A DNA stretch of 64,000 nucleotides. Origin: Microcystis aeruginosa W13-11. Lineage in GTDB: Bacteria; Cyanobacteriota; Cyanobacteriia; Cyanobacteriales; Microcystaceae. Where the stretch lies: contig JAADBR010000015.1 of NCBI GenBank assembly GCA_009995705.1, forward strand, positions 1 through 64,000. The letters are read 5' to 3'. The stretch's first letter is position 1; each line of letters starts with the position of its first letter. This document shows, in pieces, positions 1 through 8,467 of this stretch. The notes beneath the pieces were generated by a model. That model saw only the letters and a program-made list of their open reading frames with translations. It searched no databases and was not told the origin of the DNA. Made by a program: the position numbers and the translations under genes.

Positions 1-318
1 AAATTAAGGCTTTCAGCGTTTCTTAATGAGAATGAGCATTTGTCCATAATTCCCCTAAATGCTTACACAGCAAGGGGTTGACTGCTTTTTGTATGACCTG
101 AATCCTTACAATTTTAGTTATTATGTACTACTTTAATGGCTTTTTTGATCTGTGACAGTTGAGGGTGCGGAATGTGGGTTTTAAGTTCACTGATGGGGTG
201 CATCTTATATTTGTGATTTTGGTGAGCAGCAGCAGTTATTAAAAGAGGGCGAATGCAATTCGCCCCTACAATAATATTATTGAGATGCACCCCACTGTTC
301 ACTGAAACTTGCCACTTA
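1..318. repeat. Non-coding stretch with a MITE-like element and a partial dispersed repeat
   Basis: No convincing gene lies here. Bases 195-293 form a MITE-like element whose ends are an 11-base perfect inverted repeat (GGGGTGCATCT at 195-205, AGATGCACCCC at 283-293). Inside it is a small palindrome (GGGCGAAT..ATTCGCCC, near 247-265). Bases 1-18 and about 80-110 match 45391-45440, where the two blocks are adjacent; here they are separated by about 62 bases. The element family is not identified. Confidence 0.55.
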
Positions 319-1812
319 CTACTGGTCTTGAATATACGGTTGATTATTCTTGAGACAGTTGTATGCCTTTTGTAACTCGATTCCCAGATAACCGATATGT
401 TCGGGAATAATTGCGGGATTGGTAGCGGCAAGCTTGCGGATTAATTGGAGGGGATTTTTGCCTTGATAACAAGCAACAATTTCCCCGCTGCCTGGAGTAG
501 TTTGTTGGAGGAGAATTTGTTCTTTTTCCACGGAAATCAAAAAGTTACCGCTAGGGTCAAAAAAGTCGCGCTGCTTAATAATTTTATCGTACTGGGTGGC
601 GATTAATCGTTCAACATTCTCCCAAGTATCATCGTATATATGGGCCGATTGACTAATAGTAATTAATGGACCTATTGATAAATTGTAGTCAGAGTGCTTG
701 CTAATCTCATCCCTAATATGTTGCTGTAAAGCACGCAATCCCATGGCATTTGCTGGCCAAGCGGCAAACATATCATTACTTCTAAATACTGCGGTGAGAG
801 ATAATTCATTTTCCACCACTCGCACCCAAATATGATTTAAACAGGGACTACCTCCCTTTTCGTGGTCTTTCACATCCCAGAGGGACATGACTGCACTAGC
901 TGCGTCAATTTCTGAGATTAATTTATTGATAACCTGTGCAATTTGATCCGGGCCAAACCAAGAGCGTAATCTTTGACCGTAGGTGTATTTAACTCCTTCT
1001 GTATAGGGAGAATCATCAAGAATTTGTCCGATATATTCGGTGAGAAAAGGTCTATCTATAGGCAAATAATTAGGTTCGGGAAAATAAAAGTCTGGGGGTT
1101 CATCGGTGACGACGGCCATTAGGTCAATTAATTCTTGCCATTTACCATCATATCCTGTGGGTCTAATTGTGCCAGTGGTTTTAATCTTTTGGAGAATTTT
1201 TACCCAAGTTTCGGCAATAGTTTTTCCTTCAATCCGATGACCGTATCTTGTCCCGGGTAGGAGAGAAGGAAGATTTTCTAAGAGGGGAAAGATTAAGGGT
1301 TCTCCCCAAGTTGGTAAGGGAGATTGTTCTGCATAACTTTTGACAATTTCAATCGCTTCTGGGATGGATTTAACCAGTTGATATTGAATCGATTGACGTA
1401 ATTTTTCGAGGGTTTCTCGGTCAATTTCTTTGTCAATATATCCCGTGATAGAAGAATTAATTAGCCAACATTCTCTACCTGTGTCACTTTTTCCTAACTG
1501 AAATCCTTGACTAAAAAAGTCTAGCAAACACTGACAGCTACCGGAGTTTTTATCTTCCTTAGTCGCGTTGAGAATAACTAAATATCTAACGTGGGGATTT
1601 GCGATTAAGTTTCTCAGCAGGGGACTAATTCCTCGGGTGGGACTATAAAGATTACCAATTACCGCGTATTGGTCGGGATTTAAATGTTTAGCAAGGGACT
1701 GTTTTACTGTCCATCCCGTGATAATTGCCGTTTGTCCGTGACCGCAGATTAATTGATTGGGTTTATAGTGGGGTCGGTAGATGAATTTAGGAGGGGTTTC
1801 TATACTGAGCAT
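319..1812 (-). CDS. Thymidylate synthase-like protein with an N-terminal extension
   Basis: Likely makes dTMP from dUMP, or is a close relative of that enzyme. The C-terminal half carries ThyA hallmarks: a Cys in GSPCLNH (C324, the candidate nucleophile), RSNDMFAAWPANA (344-356, like the ThyA RSND block) and SAHIYDDTW (389-397, like SAHIYEHDW). The protein has 497 residues, about twice a normal ThyA; residues 1 to about 200 form a separate domain and the last 80 or so form another. I recall a DUF4346-type architecture in cyanobacteria but could not verify it. It starts at an ATG 4 bases after the stop of the thymidylate kinase gene, so the two are almost certainly co-transcribed, which supports the assignment. 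Whether the N-terminal domain is catalytic is unknown. Confidence 0.75.
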   Translation of the reverse strand: MLSIETPPKFIYRPHYKPNQLICGHGQTAIITGWTVKQSLAKHLNPDQYAVIGNLYSPTRGISPLLRNLIANPHVRYLVILNATKEDKNSGSCQCLLDFFSQGFQLGKSDTGRECWLINSSITGYIDKEIDRETLEKLRQSIQYQLVKSIPEAIEIVKSYAEQSPLPTWGEPLIFPLLENLPSLLPGTRYGHRIEGKTIAETWVKILQKIKTTGTIRPTGYDGKWQELIDLMAVVTDEPPDFYFPEPNYLPIDRPFLTEYIGQILDDSPYTEGVKYTYGQRLRSWFGPDQIAQVINKLISEIDAASAVMSLWDVKDHEKGGSPCLNHIWVRVVENELSLTAVFRSNDMFAAWPANAMGLRALQQHIRDEISKHSDYNLSIGPLITISQSAHIYDDTWENVERLIATQYDKIIKQRDFFDPSGNFLISVEKEQILLQQTTPGSGEIVACYQGKNPLQLIRKLAATNPAIIPEHIGYLGIELQKAYNCLKNNQPYIQDQ

Positions 1813-1816
1813 GGAT

Positions 1817-2440
1817 TTAAATTAATTGTTCAAGATAATTAATAATATTTTGGTGAAGGTGTTCTATTGTATCATTGCCATCCAGTTGTAAACAATTATC
1901 TTTATATTCTTTAAATATATTGAGAAACATCTGACGAACTTTCATTAATTTTTCTTGTTTTTCGTACACTTCTGTGATGGCTCTGTTTTTAATTCTCGCC
2001 AGAGAAATATCGGGAATAACATCGATATAAATGACTAAATCTGGATTGGGAAAATGTTGATTTAACTGCCGAACAAAAGCAAATTCTTCGGGATTATTGC
2101 AATTGTAGGCCAGGGAAGAAAAATAATAACGAGTAGTGATAACGTGGGTTTGTTCTTGGTGAATAAGTTTAAAAACGCCATCGTGATCATTATATAAGTG
2201 ATAATGACGATCGGCTGCAAATAAATAGGCCATTTGTTGGTCAAATTTATTTTGATCTTGGATAGAAATAAGATTAGTTTGCATTATTTCTCGAATCAAA
2301 CGACCGATGACTCCCTCGGAAGGTTCCGGACTTAAAATCGCTTTTTCCCCTCGCTTGAAAAAATATTCTTGTAGGAGTTTTGCTTGGGTACTTGTTCCCG
2401 ATCCATCAATACCTTCAAAAACAATAAATTTCGCTTTCAT
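1817..2440 (-). CDS. tmk: Thymidylate kinase
   Basis: Phosphorylates dTMP to dTDP with ATP in the cytoplasm. The P-loop GIDGSGTS is at residues 10-17, followed by a DR-type nucleotide-monophosphate kinase motif (AADRHYHL, about 74-81) and TTRYYFSSLAY for base binding. The 207-residue length is normal for Tmk. It sits between an FAD oxidoreductase gene (27-base gap upstream) and the thymidylate-synthase-like gene (4-base gap downstream), so dTMP synthesis and its phosphorylation are encoded together. Confidence 0.93.
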   Translation of the reverse strand: MKAKFIVFEGIDGSGTSTQAKLLQEYFFKRGEKAILSPEPSEGVIGRLIREIMQTNLISIQDQNKFDQQMAYLFAADRHYHLYNDHDGVFKLIHQEQTHVITTRYYFSSLAYNCNNPEEFAFVRQLNQHFPNPDLVIYIDVIPDISLARIKNRAITEVYEKQEKLMKVRQMFLNIFKEYKDNCLQLDGNDTIEHLHQNIINYLEQLI

Positions 2441-2467
2441 AATTTAATCTTCTTTTTTTCTATCCAA

Positions 2468-3853
2468 TTATCTAAATAATTTTTTTAGCCAAGTTAGCCA
2501 AGATTTTTTCTGGGGGATTAATTGCGTCATTTCTCCGATAATCTCTCCCATACTTCCCCAAATATAAATATTTTTATTTAGGGATTGTATGGTTAAATTT
2601 TCTTGTAAAGCTAAACCGATGATAGCGATTATTTCCGCTGCTTGATTACCGACTATCTGCGCTCCCAGCATTTTACCATCTTCTCTGTAGATTAATTGAC
2701 AAAATCCCGTGGTTTCTCCCCAGATTTGCTGTGCCACTATATTTTTGATGGGATAGTTAATCATTTTTACCTTCTCACCATAGCTCTCCCAGGCTGCTTT
2801 TCCAGTTAAACCCACCCACGCAATAGCCGGATCAAAAGCAATAAATGAGGGAATTTGATCGGGATTAAAGTTAAATTTTTCTCCCGTGAGCAGATGCTTG
2901 ACTAACCCAAAAGCAGCCCGGTGATTTAAAGTAGGATCTGGATAATTATTTCTGGGCAAATTTAGGGCATAAATACGGGAATTATCGGTTTGTAATTGCT
3001 GATTAACCCTGATTAGTCCTTGCTCTAATTTAACTCCCACCCCGGCCAAATTTAATCCCTGTTCATCGACTTGATAATTATCAGCAAAAATCAGATCATC
3101 AACTTGGATAACACGATTGCCTAATTGTAGCCATTTTTGAGCCTCGATCGCTTTCACTTGACTAGGATAATAGCCTAGTAAAATCTTAATTCCTTCCGCT
3201 TCTAAAATGGCAGTAACTAAATGGGAAATTTCCCGATCAATATCCGGCAGTAGATAACTATCCTCGATAATTAAGCTAATTTCTTTCCCCAAACGTCGGA
3301 GAATTTGCGCTAAACTCACAGCCATGCTGCTGTTACCAATAATCGCTAAATGTTGTCCCAACTTGTCTAAATTTGGCTCTTGCCAAAGGGTTTGAGCGAT
3401 AAAATAATTAACCTCATCTAAGCCGAAAATTTTCGGGACTTGCGGATAAAAACCCGGGGCGATAAGATAGTGTTTAGCCAACAATTGCCGACCGTTAACC
3501 ACGAATCCTAAATGGGGCAGCCGAACAAATTCCCCCCCCCCCGGGATCACATCTATTCCTTCCGTGGCTAATCTTGCCAAAGAATGATGTTTATTAATAG
3601 TTTTATCCACTTCCTCCAACCATTGCCGCAACCGTTGCCATTGGGGATAAATGGCCGTTTCTTGCCAATGATTCAGCAGTTTATAGAGATGGATAATTTG
3701 GCTGTATCCCTTGCTAAAAATATCCTCAGATGCCTCTAAATTGTCGCTAGAAGGCTGTTGCACTAAAGCCACCCTTTTTTTGAGGTGAACAGCCAACAAA
3801 GCCGCTTCTATCCCCGCAGGAGTGGCACCGATAATTACTAAGTCGTAAACCAC
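2468..3853 (-). CDS. FAD/NAD(P)-dependent oxidoreductase of the dihydrolipoamide dehydrogenase fold, lacking the redox disulfide
   Basis: Flavoprotein of 461 residues. The N-terminal FAD-binding Rossmann motif is degenerate (IIGATPAGIEAA, about 7-18); a second dinucleotide site (AIIGNSSMAVSLA) lies near residue 170. The C-terminal part resembles the dimerisation domain of pyridine-nucleotide disulfide oxidoreductases. The CxxxxC pair that follows the FAD motif in lipoamide dehydrogenase, glutathione reductase and mercuric reductase is absent, so thiol-disulfide chemistry is unlikely. The substrate is unknown. An 11-base run of C (3532-3542, plus strand) lies inside the reading frame and encodes a Gly run. 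A heptanucleotide repeat separates it from hisIE upstream. Confidence 0.75.
   Translation of the reverse strand: MVYDLVIIGATPAGIEAALLAVHLKKRVALVQQPSSDNLEASEDIFSKGYSQIIHLYKLLNHWQETAIYPQWQRLRQWLEEVDKTINKHHSLARLATEGIDVIPGGGEFVRLPHLGFVVNGRQLLAKHYLIAPGFYPQVPKIFGLDEVNYFIAQTLWQEPNLDKLGQHLAIIGNSSMAVSLAQILRRLGKEISLIIEDSYLLPDIDREISHLVTAILEAEGIKILLGYYPSQVKAIEAQKWLQLGNRVIQVDDLIFADNYQVDEQGLNLAGVGVKLEQGLIRVNQQLQTDNSRIYALNLPRNNYPDPTLNHRAAFGLVKHLLTGEKFNFNPDQIPSFIAFDPAIAWVGLTGKAAWESYGEKVKMINYPIKNIVAQQIWGETTGFCQLIYREDGKMLGAQIVGNQAAEIIAIIGLALQENLTIQSLNKNIYIWGSMGEIIGEMTQLIPQKKSWLTWLKKLFR
3532..3542. repeat. Homopolymeric run of 11 C inside a coding region
   Basis: Eleven consecutive C on the plus strand (G on the coding strand) encode part of a Pro-Gly-Gly-Gly segment of the flavoprotein gene. 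Runs of this length slip readily during replication; gain or loss of one base would truncate the protein. Confidence 0.9.
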
Positions 3854-3894
3854 AAATATAAAGTAGGAGTCAGGAGACGGTATTCAGGAATCGG

Positions 3895-3924
3895 AAACTG
3901 ATAACTGATAACTGATAACTGATT
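3895..3924. repeat. Short tandem heptanucleotide repeat (AACTGAT, about 4 copies)
   Basis: About four direct copies of the 7-mer AACTGAT fill the end of the gap between hisIE and the flavoprotein gene and touch the hisIE stop codon. The same heptamer family (complement CAGTTAT / CAGTAAT) recurs near 26640, 43773 and 47490, a pattern like the short tandemly repeated repetitive (STRR) sequences of cyanobacteria. Confidence 0.75.
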
Positions 3925-4558
3925 ACCGGCGCCGGTCCTGCAGTTTTTTATAGACATCTCGCAGGGGGACTTGATGATAGGCGAGAGCGACGAGAGTATG
4001 ATAAAAAAGATCGGCCACTTCTGCAGCAATAGCATCGCCATCATTATCTTTGCAGGCCATGACCACTTCTGCCGATTCTTCGCCGATTTTCTTGAGAATT
4101 TTGTTATCTCCCCCGGCCAAAAGTTTACAGGTGTAGGATTCCGGATGAGGATCGTCTCTGCGATCGCAAATTACCTTAAACAATTCCGAGAGGGTGTCGG
4201 CCGCTGGCGGTGATTTTTGCCAATTTACTTGGTGAAAACAGCTTCTTTCGCCGGTATGACAGGCTATATCACCGATTTGCTCAATAGTCAGCAAGATAGC
4301 ATCACTATCGCAATCGTAGCGAATTTGACGCACTTTTTGGATATGGCCCGAGGTGGCTCCCTTGTGCCATAATTCTTGACGAGAACGACTCCAATACCAC
4401 GCTTCCCCGGTGGTGAGGGTTTTTTCGAGAGATTCCCGATTCATCCAGGCCATCATTAACACTGTAGCATCAAGATAGTCTTGAGCGATCGCTGGTACTA
4501 AACCCTGGGGATTATAAGCGATTGCGTCGAGGGGAATAGCGGAGAGTAAAGAGGACAT
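3923..4558 (-). CDS. hisIE: Bifunctional phosphoribosyl-AMP cyclohydrolase / phosphoribosyl-ATP pyrophosphatase
   Basis: Catalyses the second and third steps of histidine synthesis. The HisI part (about 1-115) shows the metal-binding DCD triad (D82-C83-D84) and the Cys pair of CHTGERSC (C100, C107). The HisE part (about 122-211) shows the [10 protein letters not shown] helix and the YHTLVAL segment of the MazG-like fold. Length of 211 residues is normal for the fusion. The ATG start gives an N-terminus of the expected size. Confidence 0.93.
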   Translation of the reverse strand: MSSLLSAIPLDAIAYNPQGLVPAIAQDYLDATVLMMAWMNRESLEKTLTTGEAWYWSRSRQELWHKGATSGHIQKVRQIRYDCDSDAILLTIEQIGDIACHTGERSCFHQVNWQKSPPAADTLSELFKVICDRRDDPHPESYTCKLLAGGDNKILKKIGEESAEVVMACKDNDGDAIAAEVADLFYHTLVALAYHQVPLRDVYKKLQDRRR

Positions 4559-4618
4559 CGGTTTTTTGCGGTCAAGAATTATGGTGGGACAAATTGCCCA
4601 AAGCTTAATTATATAGCC

Positions 4619-4710
4619 TTAACGTTGAGCAATTTCCACAGTGCCATCCTTACTAAAGGAATCCACCACAATAATATGATCTATACCCAAGCTTTTTGGT
4701 GAAAGTTGGA
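4619..4710 (-). pseudogene. Remnant of a family 2 glycosyltransferase
   Basis: Reading the minus strand from about 4710 down to the TAA at 4619-4621 gives SLGIDHIIVVDSFSKDGTV followed by EIAQR and a stop. The IIVVDS.S.DGTVEIA core is the typical nucleotide-sugar-binding strand of GT2 enzymes. No start, no upstream N-terminal motif and no C-terminal domain are present, so this is a wreck. Confidence 0.5.
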
Positions 4711-4746
4711 CAAATAAACAGGCTCTAGTTTTAAAAAATCTCTCAA

Positions 4747-5028
4747 GTGGAGATGATTTGTGACGGTGGATTGGAATGTCTAGTTTTAATCCATCTGGAA
4801 AGTGTTGACCGCTTTTGTCATGATTTTATTTTGGGTTTGTGCGGTCTCTTTAAAATCCAAGTCGTTCTCCTCAATCAATCCCAGGAATCGATTGCAGCTG
4901 AGGATTTAGTGGACGATCTGCAAGCCCTCGTCAGCATCTGTTACAATCGTCTCTACCCGCTACATAACCCAGATCATCAGCAATTACTGGAATACCCAAG
5001 GGAGCTTAAGAAGATCCGTGTGGGTTAA
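4747..5028 (+). pseudogene. Remnant of an IS607-type serine resolvase (TnpA)
   Basis: The 93-residue frame contains VLIHLESVDRFCHDFI, then QVVLLNQSQESIAAEDLVDD, then LQALVSICYNRLYPL. In order and spacing this matches the middle part of IS607-family resolvases (the V.HKDRL.RF segment, the VVLDQ strand, the EELVEDLLSI helix, then the RLYG turn). The catalytic Ser region at the N-terminus is missing, the conserved KDRL is now ESVD, and no tnpB follows. It therefore looks like a decayed fragment next to a glycosyltransferase fragment. Identification is from remembered family patterns. Confidence 0.5.
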
Positions 5029-5164
5029 AATTACCCTTGCCGTGGGTTTCTTAGGGATCTTTTTAGTTGTCTGATGCCGGCTCTGCTATTCCCCCAACAA
5101 GGGCGAAAAATAGTAATATTTTAGCTGACGGCTGACGGCTATCATAACTCTACATTGACGGCAG

Positions 5165-6181
5165 ATGAAACTAGAAACTACGGCGATTAAACGGATTCTT
5201 GATGCTAACCTTGACCGCGCTAGAGAAGGACTGCGAATTATCGAAGAATGGTGTCGTTTTGGCTTAGATAATCCCGATTTAGCCCAAGAATGTAAAGAAA
5301 TGCGCCATCAATTAGCTAGTTGGCACTCGATCGATCTTAAACGACATCGGGACACAGCCAGCGATATCGGCAGGGATTTAAGCCATCCCAGGGAAGAAAT
5401 CCGGGAGACTGTCGAGGGACTGCTGCAGGCCAATCTCGCTCGCGTACAGGAGGCTTTTCGGGTTTTAGAAGAATACGGTAAACTCTATGATCTGGAGCTA
5501 GGGATAGCCTGTAAACAGCTGCGCTATCAGGTTTATCAGCTAGAGAGTAAACTATTAATCTCTCCACCCCTAGAAAAACTGCAAGCATCTCCCCTCTATC
5601 TAGTCACTTCTCCCGCCGAAAATCTCTTAGAAATCGTTGAATTAGCCCTAAAAGGAGGTTTAAAATTGGTGCAGTACCGCCATAAAACCGCCGTTGATAC
5701 CATTCGTTTAGAAGAGGCCGCTAAACTGTGTGAGTTATGCCACCGTTACGATGCTTTATTTATTATGAACGATCGCGTCGATATTGCTAAGGCCGTTCAT
5801 GCCGATGGTGTTCATCTCGGCCAACAGGATCTACCGATTTCCCTAACGCGGCAATTTCTCGGCCCCACGGCAATTATCGGCAGGTCCACCACTAATCCTC
5901 AAGAGATGGCCAAAGCAATCCAAGAAAAGGCCGATTATGTGGGAGTTGGTCCAGTTTATGCCACCCCCACCAAAGCCGGAAAAACCCCCGCAGGATTGGA
6001 ATACGTCCGTTATGCACGGGAAAATTGCCCTTTACCCTGGTTTGCGATCGGTGGTATTGATAGTAGTAACATTAAAGAGGTTTTAGAGGCAGGAGCGCAA
6101 CGGGTAGCTGTAGTCCGGTCCATCATGGAAGCGCAGCAACCCGATGTGGTGACACAACAATTATTAACCCAATTAAAGTAG
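5165..6181 (+). CDS. thiE: Thiamine-phosphate synthase with N-terminal ThiD2-like domain
   Basis: Joins HMP-pyrophosphate and thiazole phosphate to thiamine phosphate. The ThiE barrel is at about residues 140-338: VQYRHK, NDRVDIA, ADGVHLGQQDLP, IGRSTTNP, GPVYATPTKAG and FAIGGI are all present. Residues 1-135 (LDANLDRAREGLRIIEEW at 13-30, then a second VQEAFRVLEEY motif) form the extension found on cyanobacterial ThiE, which resembles the ThiD2 family of HMP-phosphate kinases. The 338-residue length fits that fusion. It is followed 100 bases later by thiS. I see no TPP riboswitch upstream. Confidence 0.92.
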   Translation: MKLETTAIKRILDANLDRAREGLRIIEEWCRFGLDNPDLAQECKEMRHQLASWHSIDLKRHRDTASDIGRDLSHPREEIRETVEGLLQANLARVQEAFRVLEEYGKLYDLELGIACKQLRYQVYQLESKLLISPPLEKLQASPLYLVTSPAENLLEIVELALKGGLKLVQYRHKTAVDTIRLEEAAKLCELCHRYDALFIMNDRVDIAKAVHADGVHLGQQDLPISLTRQFLGPTAIIGRSTTNPQEMAKAIQEKADYVGVGPVYATPTKAGKTPAGLEYVRYARENCPLPWFAIGGIDSSNIKEVLEAGAQRVAVVRSIMEAQQPDVVTQQLLTQLK

Positions 6182-6281
6182 GGTGTGGGGTGTGGAAAGA
6201 ATGAATAAAAATAATCTCCTGTCTCGGAGAATACTGTCTCCTATCTCCTCCGATTAACTTGATTCGTTCATATCCAAATCC

Positions 6282-6491
6282 ATGTCAGAAATAACCTTGC
6301 AAATCAACGGCAAAACTCAAACCTGTTTACCAGCAACTAAACTACCGCAAATGCTAGAAAATTTCGGCATGAATCCTCGGTTAGTGGCAGTGGAATATAA
6401 CGGGGAAATCCTCCATCGTCAGTATTGGGAAAACACGGAAATTAAGGAGGGGGATCAACTAGAAATTGTTACTATTGTCGGGGGGGGATAA
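6282..6491 (+). CDS. thiS: Sulfur carrier protein ThiS
   Basis: Small ubiquitin-like protein (69 residues) that carries sulfur as a C-terminal thiocarboxylate for the thiazole ring of thiamine. It shows the N-terminal beta strand with LQINGK and the C-terminal IVTIVGGG; the terminal Gly-Gly is required for adenylation and thiocarboxylation. It lies between thiE and anmK on the same strand. Confidence 0.92.
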   Translation: MSEITLQINGKTQTCLPATKLPQMLENFGMNPRLVAVEYNGEILHRQYWENTEIKEGDQLEIVTIVGGG

Positions 6492-6524
6492 AATAATCAA
6501 CAATCGACAGTTGAGGGAAAAAAC

Positions 6525-7661
6525 TTGTTAGTTATCGGTTTAATCAGTGGCACATCGGTGGATGGTATCGATACCGCTTTAGTGGAGATTAGCGGTACAG
6601 TGGAATCTCCACAGGTGCAGTTATTAGCTGGGGAAACCTATCCCTATTCCCCCCGATTACGAGAGACAATTTTGCAAGTCTGTGGGGGAGAAAAGCTATC
6701 TATTGAAGCTTTAGCCAGCTTAGATGATGACATAGCCGCAGAATTCGCCCAAGCCGCCTTAAATATCCAAAAAGAAGCCCCAAAAGCCCAATTAATCGGC
6801 AGTCACGGTCAAACCGTTTTTCATCGACCCCCCAAAAACGATCGCCTCGGTTACACGGTACAATTAGGACGGGGAGCAGCGATCGCAAAAATTACCAGTA
6901 TTCCCACCATTAGTAATTTTCGCGCTGCCGATATCGCCCAAGCTGGTCACGGTGCGCCCCTAGTGCCGAAAATTGACGCTTATCTGCTTTCTCACCCCAC
7001 TAAAGCCCGCTGCGTCCAAAACATCGGCGGTATTGGCAATTTAACCTATTTACCCCCCCGACAAAGGGAAAATTGGCAGCAAAAAATTTTCGGTTGGGAT
7101 ACCGGCCCCGGCAATGTCCTCATCGATTTGGCCGTACAATTTTTGAGCCAAGGGCAACAAACCTACGACTATAACGGTCAATGGTCGGCCCAGGGTCAAC
7201 CCTGCCCCGAGTTAGTTCATAAATGGCTACAGGAGCCTTATTTTCAACAATATCCCCCTAAATCCACTGGCAGAGAGTTATTTAGTCCCGCCTATCTAGC
7301 CCAATTGCACGAGGATGCCCAAGCTTATTCCCTCAGTGATGCCGACTGGTTGGCCAGTTTAACTGATTTAACCGCCATTTCGATCGCCCACAGCTATCAA
7401 ACCTTTTTGCCAGAAATGCCTGCGGAGGTGCTGCTCTGTGGTGGTGGCGCTCGTAATGCCTACCTGTGCCAACGACTCCTAGCACATTTGGGGTCAAATG
7501 TCAAGCTTTTGACCACCGATGAGGTAGGATTAAATAGCGATTTTAAAGAAGCGATCGCTTTTGCCCTTTTAGCCTATTGGCGCTGGCACGATTTCCCCGG
7601 TAATTTACCGAAAGTCACGGGAGCAAAAGAGGAGGTTTTATTAGGAGAAATTTATCTATGA
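6525..7661 (+). CDS. anmK: Anhydro-N-acetylmuramic acid kinase
   Basis: Cleaves and phosphorylates 1,6-anhydro-MurNAc, returning cell-wall sugar to the amino-sugar pool. Family motifs are clear: [10 protein letters not shown] at about 7-16 (ATP phosphate loop), [40 protein letters not shown] and LCGGGARN near the C-terminus. The start is TTG; the second residue run [10 protein letters not shown] matches the usual family N-terminus, so no earlier start is needed. It overlaps the next gene by 4 bases (ATGA). Confidence 0.93.
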   Translation: MLVIGLISGTSVDGIDTALVEISGTVESPQVQLLAGETYPYSPRLRETILQVCGGEKLSIEALASLDDDIAAEFAQAALNIQKEAPKAQLIGSHGQTVFHRPPKNDRLGYTVQLGRGAAIAKITSIPTISNFRAADIAQAGHGAPLVPKIDAYLLSHPTKARCVQNIGGIGNLTYLPPRQRENWQQKIFGWDTGPGNVLIDLAVQFLSQGQQTYDYNGQWSAQGQPCPELVHKWLQEPYFQQYPPKSTGRELFSPAYLAQLHEDAQAYSLSDADWLASLTDLTAISIAHSYQTFLPEMPAEVLLCGGGARNAYLCQRLLAHLGSNVKLLTTDEVGLNSDFKEAIAFALLAYWRWHDFPGNLPKVTGAKEEVLLGEIYL

Positions 7662-8428
7662 GCAGCAGCTATGAAATATTTTCAACGATTCAACGCCAAA
7701 GGGTCAGCGATGGGCAAATATTGCCAATTTTAAGCGATTGTGCCGACTATAAACGTCTTTTAATTCTTGTTTGGCCGCAATTGGGAGATTTTGACAGTCT
7801 CGAATACGCTTGGTGGTTAGAAAAAGAGGCGGCCCTTTGGCAAAATGCCGGGATCACCATTCGTGCCATCGGTATCGGCGATCGCAATTCAGGTTTAAAA
7901 TTCGCTGAATATACGAAATTTCGGCAAGATTGGCTTTTTGTTGACCCCACAGCCGAATTACACAATTTATTAGGACTTTATCGGGGTTTATCGTTAAAAT
8001 TACCCGGATTTTCTCCAGGACAAAATGCCTGGTTAAATCTAATTTTGATGTGTGCGGGTGTGGGTAGTCCGGGGACTCTGGCCGAAGTGCTGCGGGGTTA
8101 TCGTGGCGATCGCAAAGCTCCCCAATTAATTGCCGAGGAGGAAACAATACAAGCGCGGCCTTTACCAGCTTTCCGGGGTTCCCTATTCAATCTTGCTGGG
8201 GGTCAAGGTTTTCAGCGGCCATTTGAATTAGCCACCCTAAGACTGCGTAATATGACTCAAGTTTTGGGCAATTGGTCAACCTATGTCCCCGATAGTAGTT
8301 ATCTCACCCAACGGGGAGGGACTTTTTTATTTGATAATCAAGGAAATTTACTCTATGAGCATCGAGATGGAGGTATCTTGGGCTTTGCTGAGAATATGAG
8401 TTATCCCCTCGCTTTTTTGCGGGATTAA
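7658..8428 (+). CDS. AhpC/TSA-type thioredoxin-fold protein without a peroxidatic cysteine
   Basis: Protein of 256 residues that resembles the AhpC/TSA_2 family of cyanobacteria. The order fits: an [11 protein letters not shown] start, a [21 protein letters not shown] stretch in place of the usual active-site strand and helix, a [12 protein letters not shown] segment, then a C-terminal region ending [27 protein letters not shown]. At the position where peroxiredoxins carry the catalytic Cys the sequence is PQLGDFDS, so it is probably not a Cys-based peroxidase. It overlaps the anmK stop by 4 bases, suggesting translational coupling. The function is unknown. Confidence 0.7.
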   Translation: MSSSYEIFSTIQRQRVSDGQILPILSDCADYKRLLILVWPQLGDFDSLEYAWWLEKEAALWQNAGITIRAIGIGDRNSGLKFAEYTKFRQDWLFVDPTAELHNLLGLYRGLSLKLPGFSPGQNAWLNLILMCAGVGSPGTLAEVLRGYRGDRKAPQLIAEEETIQARPLPAFRGSLFNLAGGQGFQRPFELATLRLRNMTQVLGNWSTYVPDSSYLTQRGGTFLFDNQGNLLYEHRDGGILGFAENMSYPLAFLRD

Positions 8429-8467
8429 GCTTTTTTCTTCTCCATATAATGATACCAGTGCAAAAAT

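Noticed and set aside
247-265. Palindrome as terminator of the thymidylate-synthase-like gene
   Set aside because: The stem lacks a T run in the right direction, and the same palindrome type occurs at 31443 and 63842 inside repeat elements.
114-431. 105-residue reading frame on the minus strand
   Set aside because: It overlaps the thymidylate-synthase-like gene and the MITE at 195-293, and has no motif or start signal of note. The last 25 codons (THIPHPQLSQIKKAIKVVHNN) could be a gene tail but I could not name it.
3838-4044. Short frames overlapping hisIE
   Set aside because: They run through the heptamer repeat and across hisIE in another frame and carry no motif.
5029-5164. TPP riboswitch ahead of thiE
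   Set aside because: I looked for the CTGAGA and thi-box segments in the leader and found neither; only a short duplicated GCTGACG is present.
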